In this document: positions 1-4,862 of the stretch, one piece after another
How the letters are laid out: each line of letters opens with the position of its first letter
Position numbering within the stretch: position 1 is the stretch's first letter
DNA from: Candidatus Faecivivens stercoravium
GTDB lineage: Bacteria; Bacillota; Clostridia; Oscillospirales; Ruminococcaceae
NCBI GenBank assembly: GCA_018712425.1
Contig: DVHA01000006.1
Span: forward strand, 1-10,227
DNA length: 10,227 nucleotides
Direction: 5' to 3'
Translations under genes and position numbers: made by a program
The notes under the pieces: generated by a model
Database searches by the model: none
Told to the model about the DNA's origin: nothing
Seen by the model: the letters and a program-made list of their open reading frames with translations, nothing else

Positions 1-20
1 GTCTTGCTTCGCAAGCCCTT

Positions 21-87
21 AGAAAATTGTTTGCGGGCCGTACGGCATGGCCCGCATTTCGTGCAAAGCACGAAACCACAATTTTCT
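21..87 (+). repeat. Three-way-junction repeat element, copy 1
   Basis: The sequence folds perfectly into a closing stem and two hairpins. The closing stem pairs AGAAAATTGT (21-30) with ACAATTTTCT (78-87), and can extend to 17-91 with one G-T pair. Hairpin one pairs TGCGGGCC (32-39) with GGCCCGCA (49-56). Hairpin two pairs TTTCGTGC (57-64) with GCACGAAA (68-75) over an AAA loop. Junction linkers are a single T (31) and CC (76-77). The reverse complement of 151-216 has the same plan, the same linkers and the core GGCCRTACGGCRTGGCC. I do not recognise a named family. A REP/BIME-like extragenic repeat, a miniature mobile element or a structured RNA are all possible. Confidence 0.75.
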
Positions 88-150
88 GAGGTACCAGCCT
101 TTCTGGAAAGCGGGCGATATACTGCAACGGAAAATAAGCGTACAACCTGT

Positions 151-216
151 GAAAAAGCGCGGTTTCCCGCTTGCGGGAAATGCCGGCCACGCCGTATGGC
201 CGGCAAGCGGTTTTTC
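151..216 (-). repeat. Three-way-junction repeat element, copy 2 (inverted)
   Basis: This is the inverted partner of the element at 21-87. On the plus strand the closing stem pairs GAAAAAGCGC (151-160) with GCGGTTTTTC (207-216) with one G-G mismatch. One hairpin is TTTCCCGC (163-170) with GCGGGAAA (173-180). The other is TGCCGGCCA (181-189) with TGGCCGGCA (197-205). Read on the minus strand it gives, in order, closing stem, T linker, 25-nt hairpin, TTTC...GAAA hairpin, CC linker and closing stem, exactly as in copy 1. Several stem positions differ from copy 1 in both partners, so pairing is kept while sequence changes. The closing stem may extend outward (145-148 with 217-220, two-base bulge), competing with the hairpin at 216-244. 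Confidence 0.75.
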
Positions 217-244
217 AGGTGTCCGGATTCCATCCGGACACCTG
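216..244. repeat. Perfect 13-bp hairpin
   Basis: CAGGTGTCCGGAT (216-228) is followed after TCC by its exact complement ATCCGGACACCTG (232-244). It abuts copy 2 of the three-way-junction element, sharing base 216, and is followed at once by a GGGC/GCCC hairpin (244-255). No T-run follows on either strand, so it is not an ordinary terminator. It could be part of the repeat unit or a protein-recognised DNA or RNA hairpin. Confidence 0.6.
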
Positions 245-267
245 GGCTCATGCCCCTTCCATTCCCG

Positions 268-287
268 CGATTTTTTGAAAAAAATCG
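268..287. repeat. A/T-rich inverted repeat
   Basis: CGATTTTTT (268-276) faces AAAAAAATCG (278-287), a nearly gap-free inverted repeat that could form a cruciform or a short hairpin. There is no adjacent gene end for it to terminate. It marks the change from the G+C-rich hairpin cluster to the A/T-rich stretch that leads up to the promoter. Confidence 0.4.
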
Positions 288-379
288 AGTAAAACTTTTA
301 ATTCTTCGCACGTTTCTTTGCCACTTTAACGCCAGCGCCGATTCTTACGTTCCCGCTAAATTCGTTTTTCGACAGGCTC

Positions 380-409
380 CCCGGGAGAATCGTTTCTTCC
401 GGGATTTTT
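380..409 (+). terminator. Possible intrinsic terminator upstream of the radical SAM gene
   Basis: CCCGGGAG (380-387) pairs with CTTCCGGG (396-403), eight pairs with one G-T, over an eight-base loop, followed by ATTTTT (404-409). This has the form of a Rho-independent terminator for plus-strand transcription. It lies about 45 bases before the -35 box at 454, so it would separate transcription of the structured region at 1-380 from the next gene. The stem is short, so this is a moderate call. Confidence 0.4.
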
Positions 410-453
410 GCTGCCGGGGATGGAAAATATTTTCGAATTTTCCGGCAAATCCC

Positions 454-482
454 TTGACAGATGGAAATATATGTTCTATAAT
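454..482 (+). promoter_or_regulatory. Consensus sigma-A promoter for the radical SAM gene
   Basis: TTGACA (454-459) and TATAAT (477-482) are both perfect consensus hexamers with a 17-base spacer. The 30 bases upstream are A/T-rich and could act as an UP element. Transcription would start near 489, giving a leader of about 100 bases. A 15-bp palindrome covers the -10 box, so a promoter this strong is probably repressed. Confidence 0.85.
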
Positions 483-487
483 AGAAC
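473..487. promoter_or_regulatory. Candidate operator: 15-bp palindrome over the -10 box
   Basis: GTTCTATAATAGAAC is a perfect inverted repeat with seven-base arms around a central A. It overlaps the -10 hexamer and the likely start of transcription, the usual place for a repressor site. The gene it controls is a predicted DNA repair or modification protein, so a damage-responsive repressor is an attractive guess. It is not the usual Firmicute LexA box, which is GAAC-N4-GTTC: here the half-sites are in the opposite order, GTTC-N7-GAAC. Confidence 0.5.
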
Positions 488-490
488 GAG

Positions 491-532
491 AGGGAACTTT
501 TATTTGGTATAAATCCCGTGCCAATTTTCCCT
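491..532 (+). promoter_or_regulatory. Stem-loop at the 5' end of the radical SAM mRNA leader
   Basis: AGGGAA (491-496) pairs with TTCCCT (527-532), and inside it TTGGTA (504-509) pairs with TGCCAA (519-524) with one G-T pair. This places a stem at the very start of the predicted transcript, where such stems often protect against decay. I do not recognise a riboswitch. A G+C-rich potential stem (GGGGCC near 544 with GGCCCC near 566) lies further down the leader, just ahead of the ribosome binding site. Confidence 0.35.
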
Positions 533-591
533 AAAACACGAACAGGGGCCCCGCCCGCTTCCGCCGGCCCCGCTGTCAAAGGGGTGTTCCG

Positions 592-1857
592 ATGGAACTG
601 CTGCAAAAACTCTCGATCCTCGCCGACGCCGCCAAGTATGACGTCGCCTGCACCTCCTCCGGCGCCGATAAAACGCCTGTCCCCGGCGGCACCGGCAGTG
701 CCGCCGCGGCCGGTATCTGCCACACCTTCACCGCCGACGGGCGGTGCGTCTCGCTGCTTAAAGTGCTCCTTTCCAACGCCTGCATCCACGACTGCCGCTA
801 TTGCCTGAACCGCCGCTCCAACGACGTCCCCCGCGCCACCTTCACCGCCGGGGAGCTGGCCGAGCTGACGATGCAGTTTTACCGCCGCAATTACATCGAG
901 GGGCTGTTCCTCTCCTCCGGGGTGGTCAGAGACGCCGACTACACCGTCGAACAGATGATCCGGGTGTTGCGGATCCTGCGGGAGAAGTACCGGTTCTGCG
1001 GCTATATCCACGCCAAGGCAATCCCCGGGGCCGACCCGCGGCTGATCTGGCAGCTGGGGCTGCTGGCCGACCGGCTGAGCGTCAACATCGAGCTGCCCTC
1101 GGCCGGGAGCCTCCGGAAGCTGGCGCCGGGCAAGAGCCGGGAGATGATCCTTCTGCCGATGCGGCAGATCGGCGAGACCATCGCCGAAAACCGGGAGGAT
1201 ATCGTCCGCTACCGCCACGCCCCGCGGTTTGCCCCCGCCGGGCAGTCGACCCAGATGATCGTCGGGGCGTCGCCGGAACCCGACCGGCAGATTCTGCACC
1301 TGGCCGAGTCGCTCTACCAAAAATACGGCCTTAAACGGGTCTTCTTTTCCGCCTATATCCCGTTAAACGACGACCCCGCCCTGCCGGGGAAGGGGACGCC
1401 GCCGCCCCTTTTGCGGGAGCACCGGCTGTACCAGGCCGACTGGCTGCTGCGGTTTTACGGCTTTACGGCGGGGGAGCTGCTGGACGAGCGGCACCCGGAC
1501 TTCGACCCGCTGCTCGACCCGAAGGAGAGCTGGGCGGTCGCCCACCCGGAGTTTTTCCCGGTGGAGGTCAACTCCGCCCCGCAGGAGGCGCTCCTGCGGG
1601 TGCCGGGCATCGGACCGCGGTCGGCCAGGCGGATTCTGGAGGCCAGGCGGTGCGGGAGCCTCGACTTCGCGGCGCTGAAACGGACCGGGGCGGTCATCCG
1701 CCGGGCGCAGTACTTTGTCACCTGCCGGGGGAAGCATCTGCTGCCGCCGGCGTTCAGCCCCGATTCGGTGCGGCTGGCCCTCATCAGCCGGGAAAAAAAT
1801 CCCCCGGCGCAGATGATGCTGCCGGGGATGGAGAAGGCGCTGCGGCGGGCGGAGTGA
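592..1857 (+). CDS. Putative DNA modification/repair radical SAM protein (TIGR03916-like)
   Basis: The predicted protein has 421 aa. Residues 64-71 (CIHDCRYC) form the CxxxCxxC motif that binds the radical SAM 4Fe-4S cluster with C64, C68 and C71. The stretch around it (LLKVLLSNACIHDCRYC, NRRSNDVPRATFT) is typical of the radical SAM family that is paired in Firmicutes with TIGR03915 proteins. Residues about 326-352 contain a helix-hairpin-helix (LLRVPGIGPRSARRIL), a non-specific DNA-binding fold. The start at 592 has AAAGGGG (578-584) seven bases upstream, and the open frame begins here. Known of the family: predicted role in DNA repair or modification, with no reaction settled that I can name. 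The expected partner is not adjacent but 1.5 kb downstream at 3363, beyond a MATE gene on the other strand. The C-terminus has QMMLPGM (407-413), loosely like a sliding-clamp-binding peptide. Confidence 0.88.
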   Translation: MELLQKLSILADAAKYDVACTSSGADKTPVPGGTGSAAAAGICHTFTADGRCVSLLKVLLSNACIHDCRYCLNRRSNDVPRATFTAGELAELTMQFYRRNYIEGLFLSSGVVRDADYTVEQMIRVLRILREKYRFCGYIHAKAIPGADPRLIWQLGLLADRLSVNIELPSAGSLRKLAPGKSREMILLPMRQIGETIAENREDIVRYRHAPRFAPAGQSTQMIVGASPEPDRQILHLAESLYQKYGLKRVFFSAYIPLNDDPALPGKGTPPPLLREHRLYQADWLLRFYGFTAGELLDERHPDFDPLLDPKESWAVAHPEFFPVEVNSAPQEALLRVPGIGPRSARRILEARRCGSLDFAALKRTGAVIRRAQYFVTCRGKHLLPPAFSPDSVRLALISREKNPPAQMMLPGMEKALRRAE

Positions 1858-1875
1858 GGGTATCCGGACGCGGGT

Positions 1876-3249
1876 TTAATCCGGGCGGCGGGGCGGGAGG
1901 CGCTTTTCCCACCTGCCCCTGTAAAAGCAGAAGGCCGAGACCCCAAACCCCAGCACCCAGCCGATGGGGGCCGCGAACCAGATGCCGGTCTCCTGGAGCA
2001 CCCGGGAGAGCAGCACCGAGATGAGGATCTTGCTCAGCAGCTCGACAACCGACGAGAGGATGGTCGCGTTCACTTCCCCCAGCCCCCGCAGGGACGAGTT
2101 GAAGAGCCAGACCATCCCCAGCGCCGGGTAGAAGACCGCCTCAATCCGGATCATGACGGCCGCGACCGAGAGGATTCCCGTCTCCCCGCTGTCCAGGAAC
2201 AGCTGCCCGACATACGGCCCCACAGCCAGCATGATCACCGCCGCGAGGCAGGAGAGGGCGAGGATGATCGCGGCAGCCTGCTTGACGCCGCGGTAGACCC
2301 GCTCCCGTTCCCCCGCGCCGAAATTCTGCCCGGCGTAGACCGAGAAGGAGAAGGCAAACTGGTTGAACAGCAGCACCGCGATGCTCTCGACCTTGCTGCC
2401 GACGGTGTAGGCCGCGACGGCCGAGGAGCCGAAGGAGTTGATGACGCCGGTGATGACGAACATCCCGACCGACAAAAGGCAGCTGGTCAGGCCCATCGGC
2501 AGCCCGTAACGGAGATATTCCCCGATCACTTCTTTATCCGGGGCCATATCCGCCTTTGTAAACCGGAAGATCGCGTACTTGCGGCGCATGTAAAGGAAAC
2601 AGAGGACGGCCGACACCATCTGGGAGATGACCGTCGCATAGGCGACCCCGTCGACTGTCATATGGAAGGCGAGGACGAACAGGAGGTCGAGCAGGACATT
2701 TAAGACGGTGCAGAGGATCAGGAAATAGAGGGGGGTTTTGGAGTCGCCGACCGCCTTCAGGATGGACGCCACCGCGTTGTAGGCGATCTGGGCGAAGATC
2801 AGCCCGCAGGTGATCCGGATGTAGGTGACCGCGCCACCGATGATATCCTCCGGGGTCCCCAGCAGCCGCATCAGCGGCTCCGCCCCGAAAAAGGCGGCTG
2901 CCCCCAGCACGACCCCGAACAGGGCGGTCAGGTAGAGGGCGTTCACGGTGGCCCGGCGGACCTTCCCCCGGTCCCCGGCCCCGATCAGCTGGGAGACGAC
3001 AATGCTCATCGCGTTGGTGACGCCGGTGGCGAGGAAGAGGAAGCAGGAGGTCGTCGAGCTGGTCGCGCCGATCGACGCCAGCGCCCCCGCCCCGACGAAC
3101 CGGCCGAGCACCGCCGTGTCGACCATGGAATACATCAGCTGGAATACCCCGCCGACCATCATCGGCAGCGCGAAAAGGACGATATGCCGCGCGGGGCTGC
3201 CCCGGGTCATATCCCCGGGGACATAGGCTTCACGGCTTGTTTGGGACAT
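1876..3249 (-). CDS. MATE family multidrug/Na+ efflux transporter
   Basis: The predicted protein is a 457-aa inner-membrane antiporter of the multidrug and toxic compound extrusion family, the usual length for NorM/DinF-like members. It shows about twelve hydrophobic segments in two homologous halves. The N-terminal half opens with PARHIVLFALPMMVGGVFQL and MVDTAVLGRFVG, the second half near LRYGLPMGLTSCLLSVGMF, and GQNFGAG is a typical family motif. I place the start at 3249 and not at the upstream ATG at 3273: AGGTGG sits five bases before 3249, while 3273 has no ribosome binding site and would lie about five bases from the predicted transcription start. The substrate cannot be told from sequence; cationic drugs or metabolites exchanged for Na+ or H+ are typical. 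It converges on the radical SAM gene with only 18 bases between the stops and no visible terminator. Confidence 0.9.
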   Translation of the reverse strand: MSQTSREAYVPGDMTRGSPARHIVLFALPMMVGGVFQLMYSMVDTAVLGRFVGAGALASIGATSSTTSCFLFLATGVTNAMSIVVSQLIGAGDRGKVRRATVNALYLTALFGVVLGAAAFFGAEPLMRLLGTPEDIIGGAVTYIRITCGLIFAQIAYNAVASILKAVGDSKTPLYFLILCTVLNVLLDLLFVLAFHMTVDGVAYATVISQMVSAVLCFLYMRRKYAIFRFTKADMAPDKEVIGEYLRYGLPMGLTSCLLSVGMFVITGVINSFGSSAVAAYTVGSKVESIAVLLFNQFAFSFSVYAGQNFGAGERERVYRGVKQAAAIILALSCLAAVIMLAVGPYVGQLFLDSGETGILSVAAVMIRIEAVFYPALGMVWLFNSSLRGLGEVNATILSSVVELLSKILISVLLSRVLQETGIWFAAPIGWVLGFGVSAFCFYRGRWEKRLPPRRPD

Positions 3250-3284
3250 ACGTACCACCTGTCTTTCGATCATTTGCCATGTCC

Positions 3285-3313
3285 AGTATAAGGGAAGGCG
3301 GGGCAGGTGTAAA
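3285..3313 (-). promoter_or_regulatory. Promoter of the MATE gene
   Basis: On the minus strand TTTACA (3308-3313) and TATACT (3285-3290) are spaced by exactly 17 bases, giving a start near 3278 and a leader of about 28 bases to the ATG at 3249. Both hexamers are one mismatch from consensus. The same A/T core read on the plus strand gives TATAAG (3287-3292), a possible -10 for the divergent gene at 3363, though no good -35 goes with it. Confidence 0.7.
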
Positions 3314-3325
3314 TGACATCTGTCA
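3314..3325. promoter_or_regulatory. Candidate operator: 12-bp dyad beside the MATE -35 box
   Basis: TGACATCTGTCA is a perfect inverted repeat, five-base arms around TC. It touches the upstream side of the MATE -35 hexamer and lies between the two divergent genes. That is a position expected of an activator or repressor site. I cannot name the regulator, and no regulator gene is present in the window. Confidence 0.4.
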
Positions 3326-3362
3326 CAATAAGGGGAAATTTTGTAAAAAGGGGGGCGGGAAG

Positions 3363-4124
3363 ATGGTCTACCGGTATGACGGCAGTTTTGACGGGTTCTG
3401 GAGCTGCGTCTTTATGAGCTTCCGCAACCGCGAGACGCCGGAACAGGTTTTAGCGCCGGACGAGCTGCCGCTGGCGTCGGGGGTGTGGGTCGAGACCCGG
3501 GAAGACTGGGCCGGGCGGGTGCGGAAGGGTATCCGGGCGCGGTTCGGGGAGGAGGTCTGGGACTACCTCCGGGACGGGTTTTTAAGCTGCCTCCCGGGGC
3601 GGGCGGGGATCCTGCTGCGGATGGTTCAGCGGCTCTACCGGTCGGGGGAAAAGGCGCTGGCCGACTGCCGCGACCCGGACGCCGCCGCCCTTCGGAAGGC
3701 GGTTTTGATGCTGCGGGAGGAGGGGCATAAGCTGGAAGGGTTTCTGCGGTTTTCCGGCTGCGGCGGGGTGCTGGCGGCGGTCATCCGGCCGAAAAACGGG
3801 GTGCTGCCGATGCTGGCGGCCCATTTCTCCGTCCGGTTCCCGGGGGAACGGTTTCTGATCTATGACGAGGGGCGGAAGCTTGCCTTTTTCCACGCGCCGG
3901 GGCAAAGGCAGTTCCTCGAGATCGACGGGCTGACCCTCCCGCCGCCGGATGAGACCGAACGGCTCTGCCGGGCGCTCTGGAAGGGGTTTTTGCAGGCGGT
4001 GTCCATCCGGGAACGGGAGAACCCGGGCTGCCAGAGGGCCCATCTGCCGCTGCGGTTCCGGCCCTGGATGACCGAGTTTATCGAAGAGGAGGGGCGGCCG
4101 GCGCTGGGGGATGGGGAAAAGTGA
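3363..4124 (+). CDS. TIGR03915-type probable DNA metabolism protein
   Basis: The predicted protein has 253 aa. It opens with MVYRYDGSFDGFWSCVF, the signature start of the TIGR03915 family, and ends with the family's C-terminal block (FLQAVSIRERENPGCQ, near residues 213-230, then RPWMTEFIEE). The family is also found as a domain fused to uracil-DNA glycosylase-like proteins and is normally encoded beside the TIGR03916 radical SAM protein, so a joint role in DNA repair or modification is inferred. The activity itself is unknown. I chose the ATG at 3363 because the family signature begins there and GGGGGGCGGG lies just upstream; the open frame continues upstream to 3237 without a ribosome binding site. 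Here the partner gene (592-1857) is separated from it by a MATE gene on the other strand. Confidence 0.88.
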   Translation: MVYRYDGSFDGFWSCVFMSFRNRETPEQVLAPDELPLASGVWVETREDWAGRVRKGIRARFGEEVWDYLRDGFLSCLPGRAGILLRMVQRLYRSGEKALADCRDPDAAALRKAVLMLREEGHKLEGFLRFSGCGGVLAAVIRPKNGVLPMLAAHFSVRFPGERFLIYDEGRKLAFFHAPGQRQFLEIDGLTLPPPDETERLCRALWKGFLQAVSIRERENPGCQRAHLPLRFRPWMTEFIEEEGRPALGDGEK

Positions 4125-4159
4125 TAAAAGTGGAGAACTCTTTTTATGCGGTCTGACGA

Positions 4160-4189
4160 TATACAAAGCGGGAAGCGGTTTGTTATAAT
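4160..4189 (+). promoter_or_regulatory. Probable promoter of the small membrane protein gene
   Basis: A perfect TATAAT (4184-4189) is preceded by TATACA (4160-4165), a four-of-six match to -35, at 18 bases. This would start the message near 4196. A second TATAAT (4201-4206) is too close to the ribosome binding site at 4211-4215 to leave a usable leader. Confidence 0.5.
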
Positions 4190-4224
4190 AAATATGACTA
4201 TATAATCGAAAGGAGTTCTCAACT

Positions 4225-4806
4225 TTGCAGGACAAACTGACCAAACAGCTTCCATGGGTTCTGGCCCATCTGATCTGGTTTCTGGTGCTGCCGATGGCGG
4301 CCAACTTCTTCCCGGAGGACACCATCCCGGCGGTGCTGATGCTGATTTTAATGCTGGCCAACCCGATTTTCTGCGCGGTGACCGGCCTCACATACAGCCT
4401 GCGGGGTAACCGCAGCTGGCTGTTCCTCCTCTACCCGGTGGTCGGGTGGATTGGGACGCTGTTTATCTATTTTAACAGCTCTGCCTGGGTGTACGCGGTG
4501 CTGGGCATCTTTTGCAGCTTCCTGGGGCTGATTTTCGGCCGGTGGGCCTATAACCGGAAGAAATCCGAGGCCGAAAAGTGGGTCGAAAACCAGAAGCCGG
4601 CGAAAAAGGCGGCGCCCTCGGGCGAAAGCGCGGCAGCGGCCCGCAGCACCGCCAGCGACTATGCCCCCCGGGTCGCCTCCAAGACGGCGATGAAAAACCA
4701 GCAGAAGGCCGCCGCCCGCAAGGCCAAGGAACGGGCGGAAAAAGAGGAAAAAATCCGCCAAAAAAACGCCCCCAAGAAGAAGAAAAAGAAAAAGGGCGGG
4801 CACTAA
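4225..4806 (+). CDS. Small membrane protein with lysine-rich cytoplasmic tail (unknown function)
   Basis: The predicted protein has 193 aa and starts with TTG. AGGAG (4211-4215) lies nine bases upstream and no ATG fits the frame nearby. Residues about 8-110 hold four hydrophobic segments: near LAHLIWFLVLPMAANFF, AVLMLILMLANPIFCAVTGL, WLFLLYPVVGWIGTLFIYF and WVYAVLGIFCSFLGLIFG. After WAYNRKK the last 80 residues are charged and Ala/Lys-rich (likely helical, perhaps coiled), ending in seven near-consecutive lysines and GGH. By the positive-inside rule the tail is cytoplasmic; it could bind nucleic acid, ribosomes or acidic lipid, but that is a guess. I recognise no named family. The gene has its own promoter and is followed after 56 bases by the CN hydrolase gene. 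An A_AAA_AAC heptamer (4761-4767) occurs in frame near its end. Confidence 0.8.
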   Translation: MQDKLTKQLPWVLAHLIWFLVLPMAANFFPEDTIPAVLMLILMLANPIFCAVTGLTYSLRGNRSWLFLLYPVVGWIGTLFIYFNSSAWVYAVLGIFCSFLGLIFGRWAYNRKKSEAEKWVENQKPAKKAAPSGESAAAARSTASDYAPRVASKTAMKNQQKAAARKAKERAEKEEKIRQKNAPKKKKKKKGGH

Positions 4807-4811
4807 AACGA

Positions 4812-4844
4812 AAACAGCGTCCCTATATGAACGGGGCGCTGTTT
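4812..4844 (+). terminator. Hairpin between the membrane protein and CN hydrolase genes
   Basis: AAACAGCGTCCC (4812-4823) pairs with GGGGCGCTGTTT (4833-4844), twelve pairs including one G-T, over a nine-base loop. The A-tract and T-tract at the base are typical of an intrinsic terminator, though the T-run is short and interrupted (TTTGCTTTA). The stem ends six bases before AGGAGG (4850-4855), so it might also act as a leaky attenuator or an mRNA processing site. I see no separate promoter for the gene behind it. Confidence 0.5.
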
Positions 4845-4862
4845 GCTTTAGGAGGTTTTATC

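Larger units (their letters stand above)
1..453. other. Structured non-coding region left of the first gene
   Basis: No credible gene is seen here. One long open frame crosses the region, but it has no ribosome binding site, its translation looks like no protein family, and it runs through several perfect hairpins. What the stretch does hold is an unusual density of inverted repeats: a small hairpin at 3-15 (CTTGC/GCAAG), a three-way-junction element at 21-87, its inverted relative at 151-216, a perfect 13-bp hairpin at 216-244, a small GGGC/GCCC hairpin at 244-255, an A/T-rich inverted repeat at 268-287, a terminator-like stem at 380-403, and a hairpin at 422-443 just upstream of the promoter. 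The right part (about 290-490) is more A/T-rich than the coding DNA beside it. The region may be a repeat island or may encode a structured RNA. Confidence 0.7.

Noticed and set aside
1..300. Known structured RNAs (RNase P, tmRNA, SRP RNA, 6S), attC site, or CRISPR array as the explanation of the hairpin cluster
   Set aside because: None of the conserved motifs I know for these RNAs is present, there are no regularly spaced direct repeats, and the two units are inverted copies with changed stems.
4..534. Long plus-strand open frame over the structured region (176 codons)
   Set aside because: No ribosome binding site, no protein-like composition; it crosses several perfect hairpins and the downstream promoter.
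298..1320. Minus-strand open frame of 340 codons
   Set aside because: It is antisense to the radical SAM gene and the promoter region; Pro/Gly/Arg-rich shadow of a G+C-rich gene with no ribosome site.
1858..1875. Terminator between the convergent radical SAM and MATE genes
   Set aside because: The 18-base gap has no stem followed by a T-run on either strand.
3250..3273. Upstream ATG of the MATE gene at 3273
   Set aside because: It lacks a ribosome site and would sit about five bases from the predicted transcript start, while 3249 has AGGTGG at good spacing.
4133..4220. GAGAACTC (4133-4140) complementary to GAGTTCTC (4213-4220), which could mask the ribosome site of the small membrane protein
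   Set aside because: Only eight pairs across a 72-base loop, and the left arm lies upstream of the predicted transcript start.
3582..4391. Minus-strand open frame of 269 codons
   Set aside because: Antisense to the TIGR03915-type gene, crossing the intergenic promoter; no family resemblance.
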